Assembly: GCA_020912385.1 (NCBI GenBank)
Contig: CP087217.1
Coordinates: 1,612,001-1,676,000, forward strand
Reading direction: 5' to 3'
Source: Neofusicoccum parvum
Lineage: Eukaryota; Ascomycota; Dothideomycetes; Botryosphaeriales; Botryosphaeriaceae
Length of the DNA stretch: 64,000 nt
A program made the position numbers and the translations under genes. The notes beneath the pieces were generated by a model. It was not told the DNA's origin. It did no database searches and was given only the letters and a program-made list of their open reading frames with translations. Shown in pieces: positions 1 to 9,219 of this stretch (its first letter is position 1; the number at the start of each line of letters is the position of its first letter).

Positions 1-568
1 CAGCCGACGCAAGCTTTGGCCGGCGTACTGGCCCGGATGGAACGCGGAGCAATAACTCCTCTCCGATCCTTTCTTAAGTCCGCTATTACATACCTTCCAC
101 TGTCGGACGATTTTGATCCTCTAGTGTGGAGATCACCAGGGTAGATGATCAGCGGAGGAACATACAGCCGATGCAAGACGAGCGCCTCGTATGCTGGTGA
201 TATCTGCAAGGCAGAGTAAGCAGAAGCTGAAGCTGGCGTCGCCACCAGCACCAAAGATTCCCGTCGTCGGTTCGCAGGCCTCTCCAAGACGTTGAAGGGT
301 ATGACGCGAGCACGGGGGCCCGAAGAGGAAGACGACTGCGGGATGGCGCAACCGTGGTGTGGGGGCAAGACATGGATAGGTTAGCGACCCCCGGCTTTCT
401 GCACCAGTTGGTCAGTAGTCCGGACGACTACCCACTCTACTGCAACGAGCGCTCGTATGTAGCGCACCCCCCGGAATTGGCGGAAATGGGGCCAAACGAG
501 TCAATGTCTGCAGTCTGGGCGATGGCTTGGCTGGATTTGACGGTTCATGCGCTTTGAGCCGTGCGGAG

Positions 569-649
569 GGTGTTCCTGGGTTCAGTAGCCGGCACAGTCA
601 GCGCTGACGACGCGCAGACAAGCAGGCAGCGGCAGCGCCCAGGAACACC
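569..649. repeat. 12-bp perfect inverted repeat in regulator promoter
   Basis: GGTGTTCCTGGG at 569-580 is exactly reverse-complemented by CCCAGGAACACC at 638-649, with a 57-base loop. The right arm abuts the palindrome at 650-663. A match this long within 100 bases is unlikely by chance. It could be a regulator site or a structured leader; the function is inferred. Confidence 0.6.
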
Positions 650-663
650 AACCGACGTCGGTT
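650..663. promoter_or_regulatory. 14-bp palindrome, likely Zn2Cys6 operator
   Basis: AACCGACGTCGGTT is a perfect palindrome 105 bases before the regulator ATG at 768. Its half-site ACCGA/TCGGT matches the ACCGAA/TTCGGT elements in other promoters of the cluster, which suggests auto- or cross-regulation by a cluster Zn2Cys6 protein. Confidence 0.45.
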
Positions 664-767
664 TCGTGGAAGGAAGCAAAGGATTCAAGCGCCACATGGC
701 GCCTTCAACGCGCCGGTATAAGTATTAAACCGCCATCTGTGCTTGCCGTCATCGACCCTTGTCCAAA

Positions 768-2081
768 ATGGCCCGAAACTCCAAAGAAGATGACGCCGGT
801 GAGACCGTTGCCGCAAAATCGACCCGGCGCCTAGCTTGCCGCCGGTGCAACAGGCAGAAGCTGCAGTGCCGGTGGGAGGAGGAGGATGACACAGCCTGCA
901 TACGCTGCCGACGCGGCAATGTAGTTTGTACGAGCAGCATGCCGCGTCGCCTTGGCAGGCCTACGCGCAGCACTGCGGAGGACAGACAGAAACCAAACAC
1001 CCAGCAAGACGCAGATCCAGCAGGGACTGCCCCTCCGGCCACCGCTGCGCCTGCAGGCAGCCCGAACATGTGGTCCGTCCTTCCACCGTGGCCGACGAAC
1101 GTCAGCAGCAACACCATGCTTCTGGACAGCCAGTTCCCGCTCCCTGGCATGCCCAACCTGGGCGAAGACGAGATGTGGCCGTTTCCCACCGGATTCTCTC
1201 CTCAGCCATCGGTCTCGTCGCAGATCAACATGGAGCCCGCCGAGAATCACGCTCTCGATCAGCCGCAAGAGCCAGAGCACCGGCCACTGGACCCGAGAGA
1301 GGACTGTATGCAGAAGCTCTGGAACCTCCAGCTGGTCATGTACCGCCAGCTCAAGCACGTCAAAGCAATAGCCGAGGACGATGCCATGACCGATGACGAT
1401 CCCCGAGCACGTATTTCCGCCGAGCCATACCCCATTGATGGCATCCTCAACAGCTGCGAAGCGTTTATCGAGATTCTCAGCCGGTTTGAGTCACTGTCGA
1501 CCGCCGACAACGCCGTTATAGCGGCGAGGAATACCGTCCCTGCGGCTCTCTGGAACAACAACACCATCAACCCCTCCGACATTCTGCTGAACGCATCGGC
1601 CTCACGCGGTCCTGTGTTTGAGTTGGACACGCCAACGGTGTGCATTGTTGTCTCGTGCCACGCGCGGCTGATCGACATCTACAACGAGCTCTTCCAGTAT
1701 CTGAGTGCGTCACTGCAAGCGGTTCTGGAGAGGCGTTCAGAGCTTCCTACAAACTTCCCGCGCTTCCAGCTCGGGGGATTCCGTCTACGGAACTGCGGCA
1801 GCATTCAAGTGATGATCCTCGTTCAGATTTTTTTGCACTGCTTACGACGCATCGAAAAGACAATGGGCGTGTTGGAAGAACACTCCGTCGCGGGTGGAGG
1901 GGGAGGCAGCAGCGAGAACAGAGACTCCAATGAAGAAGTGGGTGGGGTCTTTGGCCAGTTTGGCACGGGACAAATGCTGGACGCCATCAGCAATGGCGGT
2001 GGACGACCGGGCTGCATCGAGTCATTGCGAAACAACATCAAAAAGGTCAACTCTTTATTGGAAGAATCTCTCTCTCAGTAG
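768..2081 (+). CDS. Zn2Cys6 transcription factor, AflR-like (cluster regulator 1)
   Basis: A single-exon protein of 437 aa. The N-terminal binuclear zinc cluster is complete with spacing C-X2-C-X6-C-X9-C-X2-C-X6-C (starts CRRCNRQKLQC, about residues 25-55). A basic linker follows, then a helical region with the motif IVVSCHARLIDIYNELF, which is typical of AflR-type regulators. I use the ATG at 768; the frame stays open to a TTG at 759, but that is not a normal start. It probably activates the adjacent PKS-NRPS cluster. It is paralogous to the regulator at 6276 (same Cys spacing, same SCxxRLxDIYxxxF motif). Its last 7 coding bases overlap the end of the convergent enoyl reductase gene. Confidence 0.9.
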   Translation: MARNSKEDDAGETVAAKSTRRLACRRCNRQKLQCRWEEEDDTACIRCRRGNVVCTSSMPRRLGRPTRSTAEDRQKPNTQQDADPAGTAPPATAAPAGSPNMWSVLPPWPTNVSSNTMLLDSQFPLPGMPNLGEDEMWPFPTGFSPQPSVSSQINMEPAENHALDQPQEPEHRPLDPREDCMQKLWNLQLVMYRQLKHVKAIAEDDAMTDDDPRARISAEPYPIDGILNSCEAFIEILSRFESLSTADNAVIAARNTVPAALWNNNTINPSDILLNASASRGPVFELDTPTVCIVVSCHARLIDIYNELFQYLSASLQAVLERRSELPTNFPRFQLGGFRLRNCGSIQVMILVQIFLHCLRRIEKTMGVLEEHSVAGGGGGSSENRDSNEEVGGVFGQFGTGQMLDAISNGGGRPGCIESLRNNIKKVNSLLEESLSQ

Positions 2082-3227
2082 AAAAAATAGACAAGCTTTT
2101 CCCTTGCGACAGTCCTCCGTCGCATCTGGTCAATCCCTTCCAGCACCGCATCCAGCCCGCCTGTCCGGGCCTTGACCGGATGTGGTCTGATGCGGCGGGC
2201 ATGCCACAGCTCCTGGACTTCCAAGAACCACTTTTTCCCAAGCTGGCGGTGCTCGGGCATGGGGGGCCGCTCGTACCCTCCACTCAACTGAAGCTCCTTG
2301 CCGAAAATGGTCTGGCCCAGCACCCAGCTGGCCCGCACCACCCGGCGGGTTGGTCGCTCTTCAGGCAACAGCTCCAGACCCACGTATGTACCTCCCAGCC
2401 GACCAATGGCTTCATAGCAGAGCTTGATGGATTGTGGATCTGTGATGATGTCCAGCACATAGCTGAGTCGCCCTCCCACGTAGTCCTTGATCTGGACAGC
2501 GCAGTTGGGATCATTGTAGTCAAAGACCTTCTCCGCACCATAAGACATGGCAAGTGAGGTGCTCTTGTTGGAGCAAACCACAATTGGCCGCAGCCCAGAC
2601 CTATCAGTGCTGTAAGCAACCGTCCCACGCCGCCTCAGTCTCTGGGTTTGCTTACTGCCGTATCAATTGGGTGGCCATCGTGCCCGTAGCCGTCCCGCCT
2701 CCATATATCAACACCGGGAACGACTTCTCGGCCGGCGCGGGGTTCTTTGGCGAGAACTCAATCTTCATGTGCTTGTAGAAGACTAGACCCAGCGTCGCAA
2801 TGCCGGTGCCCCCGATCGCGGCGCCCTCCTCCCAGGGCACGCCATCCGGGATCTTCATCAGGATATCCGCCGTTGCGGCCACGTACTCGGCAAAGCTGCC
2901 GGAGCGGTGGTCCGCGGGGTTGGAGCCGTGCACGGCGCCGCACACCCGGTCGCCGACGCTGAGGTCTGGCCGGTCGACCGCGGACCCCAGGGCGACCACG
3001 GTTCCGGCAAAGTCGCTGCCGTCGACGGCCCCCACGGACGGAAAGTTGTCCGGCATCTTCCAGTCGCAGGGGTTCAGCGCCACCGCCGCCGTCTTGACGA
3101 GCACTTGGTCGGGCTCCAGCGCGGGCAGGGGTGCGGCGTGGGATACGGCGAGGTTGCGGCCCGGGATCCGGGAGACGGCGACGATGGCCGACTGCTGGCT
3201 GGGCAGCTCGTTCTCGACCCCTGACAT
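2075..3227 (-). CDS. Trans-acting enoyl reductase (LovC/ApdC type)
   Basis: Two exons, 3227..2656 and 2600..2075, with a 55-bp intron (GTAAGC...GATAG), give 365 aa, the usual length of stand-alone enoyl reductases (LovC is 363 aa). It is an MDR-superfamily protein: a GroES-like N-terminal half (LNPCDWK, GDRVCG) and a Rossmann half with the nucleotide-binding motif YGGGTATGTMATQL, ending in KLVYFFY. These enzymes reduce enoyl intermediates on highly reducing PKSs that lack their own ER domain. The PKS-NRPS at 9220 lacks one, so this is its expected partner. The ATG at 3227 is chosen because the protein begins there as in relatives; 24 upstream codons in frame look non-coding. An inverted repeat lies 143 bases upstream. 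Confidence 0.9.
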
Positions 3228-3369
3228 GACGAGAGTGTTGCGGAGTCTGGTGTTGCAAGATGAGCTGATGGTGCAATACACTGAAAATGAAAACGACAAC
3301 AGAAACGTTCTCGCCTTTTTCTACCCCAGTAGCCTCTACAGTCAACCCTCACGATAAATCATGAAAGTG

Positions 3370-3392
3370 ACCGAAATGGGGTGACGTTCGGT
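3370..3392. promoter_or_regulatory. ACCGAA-N11-TTCGGT inverted repeat in divergent promoter
   Basis: ACCGAA (3370-3375) and TTCGGT (3387-3392) form an inverted repeat between the divergently transcribed enoyl reductase and the membrane protein gene. A further TCCGAA lies at 3441-3446. The same half-site recurs in the other cluster promoters, so it is a candidate operator for both genes. Confidence 0.55.
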
Positions 3393-3549
3393 AACCACGC
3401 AGCCACCGGACAATTAACCCCCAGCGGCTGACCGCACAAGTCCGAAAAGAGCCCTCCCCCAGCCCCAGAGATAAATAGCCCGTCTAGCAGCATCCACCAC
3501 CACCAACCCATCAAACACCAGCAAAACAACCAGCCATCCCACCAAAAGA

Positions 3550-4110
3550 ATGGCCACCCCAACCGACACCTCCCCCCTCTCCCCCCTCACCACCTCCTCC
3601 ATCCGCCTCGTCCCCGTCGCCGCCACCTTCGCCGTGTACCTCCCCCCATCCCCCCCTCCGCCCACCCCACTAACCCACCCCCACAGAACAATGTGCCACC
3701 TCGACCAACACCTCATCTTCAGCTCCTTCGCCGGCCCCACCGCCGCCTCCCGCGGCGCGCACCACGTCCTCCCGCACACGATGCGGCGGTACGTGCGCGG
3801 CGTGCTGCCGTTCGTCATCGCGCTCGAGGCCGCGGCGCAGAGCTGCATGGCGGCCGTGGTGTGGCAGCGCGGGCCGCTGTGGCGCTGGTACGCGGTGGGC
3901 TTGGCGGGCTTCTTCGTGCATTTGGCCAACGCGCCCTACGCGTGGCGCTTGCTGACCGCGATCCGCGATGATGAGGCCAAGGCGGGGAGGCCGGAGGCGC
4001 TGGCGCGGTTTGTGCGGATGAATTGGTGGAGGTTGGTGGGGACGGAGGTGCCGCTGTTGGTGATTGTGGTGTGGGGCGCGTTGGCGCCGGTGGTGGGGGG
4101 GAAGGCGTGA
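3550..4110 (+). CDS. Small four-helix membrane protein of the cluster
   Basis: Exons 3550..3635 and 3687..4110, with a 51-bp intron (GTACCT...CCACAG, branch CTAAC), give 169 aa. Without the splice the frame runs through an implausible proline stretch. About four hydrophobic helices are visible, including a C-terminal TEVPLLVIVVWGALAPVV. Topology, size and the NWWRLV-type motif before the last helix resemble DUF1772 / anthrone-oxygenase-like proteins, but the similarity is weak and judged by eye. It shares a promoter with the enoyl reductase, so a role in product tailoring or membrane handling is inferred. The coding strand is C-rich at the 5' end and G-rich at the 3' end. Confidence 0.7.
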   Translation: MATPTDTSPLSPLTTSSIRLVPVAATFAVYLPPSPPPPTPLTHPHRTMCHLDQHLIFSSFAGPTAASRGAHHVLPHTMRRYVRGVLPFVIALEAAAQSCMAAVVWQRGPLWRWYAVGLAGFFVHLANAPYAWRLLTAIRDDEAKAGRPEALARFVRMNWWRLVGTEVPLLVIVVWGALAPVVGGKA

Positions 4111-4311
4111 AGGGGGATGGGGGTGCGCGGGGGGGAGGAGGGGTGGGTGGGTTGGGGGCGTGGTTGGGGTCTTGTGGGTGTGTGGCATTGTGCATAGCTT
4201 TCTATTTCAAGGCTGCTTTCTTCTCCCCGTGGTGTGGAGGCGGAGTCAGATGTTCACCTGCATACATGCTACAATACAATCTAAAGTAAGCTTAGGCTTC
4301 GCCATACGACT

Positions 4312-6009
4312 TCAGGCTTCAGGGCCACTATCGGACTTTTCAGACTGCTTCTCGGGCTTTTCCAGTCCGTACTCGGTATTCAGGTCCTGTCTCAACCTGA
4401 TCTCTTTCTCCACAAACACCACAAAGAAGGAAACTCCGGAGATGGCAACTGCGACTATCCACACGATGCGGAGACTGTCGTTGAAGACACTGATAGCCTG
4501 CTCCCGGGACACGCTCGTGAGAGATAGCAACCAGTCTTTGGACGCATGTGAGTATGCTTGGCCATTTGCTATCAGCGCTCTCACGGCGGTGTCTTCGATG
4601 CGGACAGACAGTGCATCAGCGCGGCTGTTGAAGATGGCGGCTGGCACCGACACACCCCAGACAGTGCCAAAGCTGCGGACGAAAGACCAAGCGGCCGTCG
4701 AAGACGCCGTATCCTTCTCGGACAGAGCAGCTTGTGTGGCCGGTAGTAGGGTGGTCAGGGCAAGACCGGAACCCATGCCGGCGATGATCTGGAGGATCAC
4801 GTAGACGGCGATGCCACTGTTCTCATCCAAGAGGATGAAAAGGCCGATGCCAAGTGTCATGAGAGCGAATCCGATCACATGAAGCGGTCGGTACCTGCCG
4901 AATTTGGAGAGAATGAGGCCACTAATGAGGCCGCCAGGAACGATGGTCACGACGGTTGGGAGCAGAAGCACGCCGGATCTGGTTGGGCCTTTGAGGAGGA
5001 CTGCCTGGAAGTACACAGGCAGGAAGTAGATAATCCAGAACGAGAAGAGGGCGTGGATGAAGGTCAGGTAGAAAGCGGCCGCCGAGGTGCGGTTCTTGAA
5101 CAGGTGCGGCGGCGTCATGGGCTCGGCACAGAAGCGCGACACTTCGTACACCTGGAAGGCTCCCAGGCCGCAGAAGCCGAGAACGAGCGGTAGGATGACG
5201 CGCCACGACGACCACGGATAGCGCGTGCCGCCGTAGGTGAGAGCGAGCAGAATGGCAGTGACCGAGGCGACGAGTATGGCATTGCCGGTGTAGTCGATGC
5301 GACGGAGGCGCTCGGCGACAGAGGCTCCGCGCTTGTAGTTGACGTGCAGAAAGGCGACGAGCAAGACAAGCGATACGGCGGCGATGGGCAGGTTGATGTA
5401 GAAGACCCAGCGCCAGGAGGTGTTCTGGACAATGGCGCCGCCGATGAACGGGCCCAGGGAGGTCCCGACGGCGAAGAGTGCGAAGATGACGCCCATGAAG
5501 CGGCCGCGGTCGCGCAGGGGCACGAGATCGCAGACGATCATCTCGATCATCAGGTTGATGCCGCCGCCGCCAATGCCCTGCACGGCGCGCCCCCCGATGA
5601 GCATGGCGGTGCTGGTTGCGCCGCCACTGATGCCACTGCCAAGGGCGAAGGTGGCCACGATGCCGATGGTGAGCCAGCGGCGGCCGAAAATGTCAGCCAC
5701 CTGGCCAAACAGCGGCAGGAATGCGGTGCTCGTCAGGAAGTAGGCATTGACAAACCACACGTAGAGCTCGCCGGCGTCCAAGGCGCCTGAGATGACGGGC
5801 AGGGCGGTGGAGGTGACGGTGCTCTCGACGGCGGCAAGAAGCGAGGTGATGCTGAGGGCCAGGAAGATGGCCCAGAAGCGCCAGCTGTAGCTTGTCTTGG
5901 GGACGTCGTCGTCGGACGCGGCGTTGGTGTCGTTGCTGGCGTAGCCCGGCTTCGAGGCATCATCGTCGGGCATGGTGTTGGTGCTGTTGCTGGCGCTGGC
6001 GGGCTCCAT
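4312..6009 (-). CDS. MFS transporter, 14-TMS DHA2 drug:H+ antiporter type
   Basis: A single exon of 565 aa. A polar acidic N-terminus is followed by regularly spaced hydrophobic segments consistent with 14 TM helices. The MFS signature A is present as GQVADIFGRRWL, and SWRWVFYINLPIAAVSL is the usual DHA2 sequence after helix 5. It begins at 6009 (MEPASASN). Such pumps in PKS-NRPS clusters usually export the product or give self-resistance. It is divergent from the regulator at 6276 and shares the repeat array between them. The C-terminal tail is charged and cytosolic (EKPEKQSEKSDSGPEA). Confidence 0.9.
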   Translation of the reverse strand: MEPASASNSTNTMPDDDASKPGYASNDTNAASDDDVPKTSYSWRFWAIFLALSITSLLAAVESTVTSTALPVISGALDAGELYVWFVNAYFLTSTAFLPLFGQVADIFGRRWLTIGIVATFALGSGISGGATSTAMLIGGRAVQGIGGGGINLMIEMIVCDLVPLRDRGRFMGVIFALFAVGTSLGPFIGGAIVQNTSWRWVFYINLPIAAVSLVLLVAFLHVNYKRGASVAERLRRIDYTGNAILVASVTAILLALTYGGTRYPWSSWRVILPLVLGFCGLGAFQVYEVSRFCAEPMTPPHLFKNRTSAAAFYLTFIHALFSFWIIYFLPVYFQAVLLKGPTRSGVLLLPTVVTIVPGGLISGLILSKFGRYRPLHVIGFALMTLGIGLFILLDENSGIAVYVILQIIAGMGSGLALTTLLPATQAALSEKDTASSTAAWSFVRSFGTVWGVSVPAAIFNSRADALSVRIEDTAVRALIANGQAYSHASKDWLLSLTSVSREQAISVFNDSLRIVWIVAVAISGVSFFVVFVEKEIRLRQDLNTEYGLEKPEKQSEKSDSGPEA

Positions 6010-6086
6010 TGCGTGGAAAGGCAGGCAGGACGGCAGGGCGGGTGCAGTGAGGACGCAAGCCGTGGGGCTGCATTTTTATTGCTCGA

Positions 6087-6202
6087 CTCGGACATGTCTG
6101 GCGTTCGGATACGTGTGGTGCAGCTCGGAGACGTTGGCGGAGAGTTCGGACACGTCTGGAGGAAGCATTCGGACACGTCTGGGGGAAGGAAGCATTCGGC
6201 CG
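6087..6202. promoter_or_regulatory. Array of TTCGGACACGTCTGG-like elements between MFS and regulator 2
   Basis: Five near-copies of a 15-base unit occur in the same orientation: 6087-6101 (CTCGGACATGTCTGG), 6104-6118 (TTCGGATACGTGTGG), 6124-6137 (CTCGGAGACGTTGG), 6145-6159 and 6168-6182 (both TTCGGACACGTCTGG). A shorter TTCGGCCG lies at 6195-6202. Spacing is about 17-27 bases. CGG is the classic Zn2Cys6 half-site. The array sits in the divergent promoter of the transporter and regulator 2, so it is probably a multi-site operator. Confidence 0.6.
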
Positions 6203-6275
6203 TGAAACCTCGCCAACCCACAAAGAACCCAACGACACCTACAGTCCGTCCGCCTTCCGCCCGCCCTCCGTCCGC

Positions 6276-7388
6276 ATGTCGTCCCGCCCTTCGCCTTCTC
6301 CTTCGCGTCCCCTCCCCCAGCGCGTCGCCTGCGCGCGATGCCACGCTCACAAGCTTCGCTGTCCCGGGCGTGCTGAGAGCGACGGCAGTTGCACGCGATG
6401 CGTCAAGGCTGGCGTCGCCTGCGTGTTTGGCGTGTCGGTGCGAGGAATGCGCCCGGCCAAAGTGCAGGCCGCCGGATTGAAGACGGCCTCTGAGATGGAC
6501 GACCGCTTCCAAGTTGGCCACAAACGCCCGCGCAGAGCCTCGCAAGCCAGCCCGCATGCGCAGCCGCAGCCGGAACCCCAGCCGTCGCCGCCGCCGGCGC
6601 TTGCTGCAGCGTGGAGCCCTGTCCTCAACGACCTGCCCGATGATCTGAACTTGGGCTTGATGCCGCTGGGCGACGACCACAGCCTTGCCGATCAATTCTT
6701 CGCCCCCCAGGACGATGAGCCCCTCCACTTTCCTCCACCCCAGACTGACGGCAGCGCACACATTGCCGCTGTCGAAGCGCTGACTACGCTGAATCTCCAT
6801 CTTCTCCGCCACGCCTCCACCGTTCCGCCGCTGGCGGCATTGCCTCCAGACGTTAGCCAGGATGACGAGCTTTTCAATCTAGACGACACCTTTCGCCTGA
6901 CAAAAACGATGCTGGACGTTGTGCAGACGCTGCATCCGTCGAGCAGCGGGTCCCTCTCCGGGCCCGATGCCGTAGTAATCGACACGGCCACGTTGTTTCT
7001 TGTCATCTCGTGCTGGCTCCGTCTTGCCGACATCTACGACACCATCTTCGGCCACATCAGACGCTGCGCCCAGCAGTCGGTGCTGCCTGCTACCTCTTCG
7101 GGGAGGCCCGTTAGCCTGCCACCAGTGCGCATAGGCACCTTTGTCACCGACCCCACCACGGCCATCTTGCTCCAGATGCTGGCTACGCTGCAGCACGCCA
7201 CCCAGCTCGCTGACGGCATGTGTAGCTTTGCCACATCTGTCGAGTGCCACGCAACCCAGTCGACTGCTCTGGTGCCATCTTCCGGTGCTGACGAGACCAC
7301 CTGCAGGGACGTAAAACGCCGTGCGGGTGGCATGCATCAGCAAGTCCGCGCAATCAGAGGAACCTTGATGCGTGCCGGCCTTTTTTGA
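6276..7388 (+). CDS. Zn2Cys6 transcription factor, AflR-like (cluster regulator 2)
   Basis: A single exon of 370 aa. The zinc cluster is complete with spacing C-X2-C-X6-C-X9-C-X2-C-X6-C (starts CARCHAHKLRC), identical to regulator 1. A Q/P-rich linker follows, then an AflR-like C-terminal region containing LVISCWLRLADIYDTIF. Having two regulators of one family in one cluster suggests an old duplication with divided or hierarchical control. The start is the ATG at 6276 because the zinc cluster follows within 20 residues. It lies directly beside the tandem CGG-element array and may bind it. Confidence 0.88.
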   Translation: MSSRPSPSPSRPLPQRVACARCHAHKLRCPGRAESDGSCTRCVKAGVACVFGVSVRGMRPAKVQAAGLKTASEMDDRFQVGHKRPRRASQASPHAQPQPEPQPSPPPALAAAWSPVLNDLPDDLNLGLMPLGDDHSLADQFFAPQDDEPLHFPPPQTDGSAHIAAVEALTTLNLHLLRHASTVPPLAALPPDVSQDDELFNLDDTFRLTKTMLDVVQTLHPSSSGSLSGPDAVVIDTATLFLVISCWLRLADIYDTIFGHIRRCAQQSVLPATSSGRPVSLPPVRIGTFVTDPTTAILLQMLATLQHATQLADGMCSFATSVECHATQSTALVPSSGADETTCRDVKRRAGGMHQQVRAIRGTLMRAGLF

Positions 7389-7449
7389 GCTGCACCTCGC
7401 TCGGGATCTGCTTCAGCCTCGGCCCCACATTTCCTCTCTCGCACCTTTT

Positions 7450-7481
7450 ACAGTTCGGTAATTTTACCGTCACCGAACTGT
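7450..7481. promoter_or_regulatory. 10-bp inverted repeat ACAGTTCGGT/ACCGAACTGT
   Basis: ACAGTTCGGT (7450-7459) and ACCGAACTGT (7472-7481) are perfect reverse complements with a 12-base spacer, 117 bases before the EthD gene ATG. The half ACAGTTCGG recurs at 8967 upstream of the PKS-NRPS. This is the best-formed copy of the proposed cluster operator. Confidence 0.65.
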
Positions 7482-7597
7482 TTTGACCATGAGACAGCAC
7501 GTACTTAATCATTAAAGATCACCGCGCATCTGGTCCTCCAACTGAGAGCCCACATCACCCAAGATAATCGCCCGGCCTCTTACTCAACTCCGCCATC

Positions 7598-8134
7598 ATG
7601 GCCGTGCCAGAGCGTGTTCTTCGTCTTTCCGGCTCCTACTGCCGCAAGGATGGCGTTTCAGAGGAGGACTTCCACCGCTTCATGTCCACCGATCATGCCG
7701 TGAAGTGTGCCAAGATCCACGAGAAATACGGCATCCTCAAATACCAGCTAGTACGTCCATGCGATCCTATCCCCAGATGATTGCTTATCTAATCCGGCCC
7801 AAAGGCCTTCAATCCGTCAAGCACCCGAGCTCTGGCCAACAGTCTCAAGCTCCCATGGCCAACGGACGAGCACGACGTCATCATTGAGTACTACTTCAAG
7901 GATGTCTCCTCTCTTCTCAACATTTCTGCCGACGAAGACTTCAAAGCCTTGCATGTCGAATGCGAGCCATTCATCCGCATGGATACCACTATCATCACCC
8001 TGACCTGGATCGAGCTTTACCTGGAGGACGGGAAGATTGTGAACATTGACTCGGAGGGGAAGAGCTTGCAGCCCTCGTTCGCTGAGCAGTCTCGCATCGA
8101 GCTGGCTACTAAGGCTGCCGACAAGTACTACTAA
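7598..8134 (+). CDS. EthD-domain small protein (dimeric alpha+beta barrel)
   Basis: Exons 7598..7750 and 7805..8134, with a 54-bp intron (GTACGT...CCAAAG, branch CTAAT), give 160 aa. The N-terminus (LSGSYCRKDGVSEEDFHRFMSTDHA) has the EthD pattern of a short strand, then a helix with an H after it. The second exon has matching strands (HDVIIEYYFKD). EthD-like proteins in fungal polyketide clusters act as dehydratases, cyclases or decarboxylases, and some have no assigned role. Which reaction applies here cannot be read from sequence. Its promoter carries the cluster inverted repeat, so it is probably a pathway gene. Confidence 0.8.
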
Positions 8135-9219
8135 GCTCATCACCGTGTCCTTCTGTTAAGAAGACGGCCAGTTCGAGGGATTGCACATTCTTTTATGTAG
8201 CCATGAGACCTTTCACTCTCCAGTTATCAGAATCATGAATCACGTACACGTCAAGTCTATTTGCTAGTGAACTACTTCTGCGTCTGTATGCAAAGCTGTG
8301 CTACTCACCGGCCCTGTGTTATTCGAGAACGTTTGTGGTAGTCAGCCTTTTGCTCAGACCTCGGTTCAGGACAGACCCTCTTGCCAAACCTTTAAGGCCA
8401 TACGAAAGTTTCCTCGACGTCTACAAGTAGGGTGGATACGTAGGGCGTTGAAGCATTCATCTGGAAGAGCGAAATTCTCCCTGTCATACTTTTCTGGCTA
8501 CGTGAGGCTTCGGGACCCCTGGTTTCCCATCTTACTAAGCCTTTGGCCGCGAGAACTGCTATGCGCGACCTAAGGTATGCCAAGAGGGTGCATCCCGAGC
8601 TTAGACGCTGTTTTTGAAGACAACAGCCAGCTCATCAGACTGAACAACGCCCCGTCATGCAAATGGAAGCTAGCAATAGCATATCCATCTACTTGAATCT
8701 CCCTACGAGCTATAGTGACCTTCTGAGAACATTACATTCGAGATGTGCTGTGTAACTCATCGTGCCGAGTGGATGATAACACGCTTGTTTTTAGTAATCT
8801 TCTCTATCCTTAAGACATTTGTAATATCTTAAATCCGTTAGTATCGAATAAACGACACTGATGTTGGGCGTGCTACAGTAACCAATCACAACAAGATATC
8901 TAAGCGAGCTGTTGGTGAAAGCAATGGAGATCACGCCAACTGTCCGAACAATTTACCGATCATATACAGTTCGGATCATTTCCAGGTAAAGAACTTCAAC
9001 ACCAAGTCTCGGTTATCGGGGTCATTGAGTTCGGTTTCACTATTCCCGGTTGAGCCGTGCCTACGTTTCTGTCGTCGCATGAGGCCGAGGAAAGATGGAT
9101 ACTCCAAATGCACTTCATAGAAAGGTCCCATTTCGCGTGGAGAGGAAGAAACAAAGATCCTCAGTGTGCTCATTCTTTTGTTCGAGTGCAACCATCTACA
9201 CCATACAAGCCCAGCAACC
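8135..9219. other. Intergenic, PKS-NRPS promoter
   Basis: No gene is supported. Short frames around 8300-8580 on both strands are unrecognised. The part from about 8640 to 8970 is A/T-rich, with TAT-rich segments, and ends in the inverted repeat at 8943-8975. Confidence 0.5.
8943..8975. promoter_or_regulatory. TCCGAAC-N19-GTTCGGA inverted repeat upstream of PKS-NRPS
   Basis: TCCGAAC (8943-8949) and GTTCGGA (8969-8975) form an inverted repeat about 245 bases before the synthase ATG. The spacer contains ATTTACCG, and the EthD promoter repeat has ATTTTACCG between its arms. The shared arms plus the shared inner element suggest binding by the same regulator. Confidence 0.6.

Larger units (their letters stand above)
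1..767. other. Intergenic, left edge and promoter of first regulator
   Basis: I see no credible gene here; open frames are short and of random composition. The last 200 bases hold a 12-bp inverted repeat and an adjacent 14-bp palindrome, listed separately, upstream of the first Zn2Cys6 gene. Confidence 0.5.
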
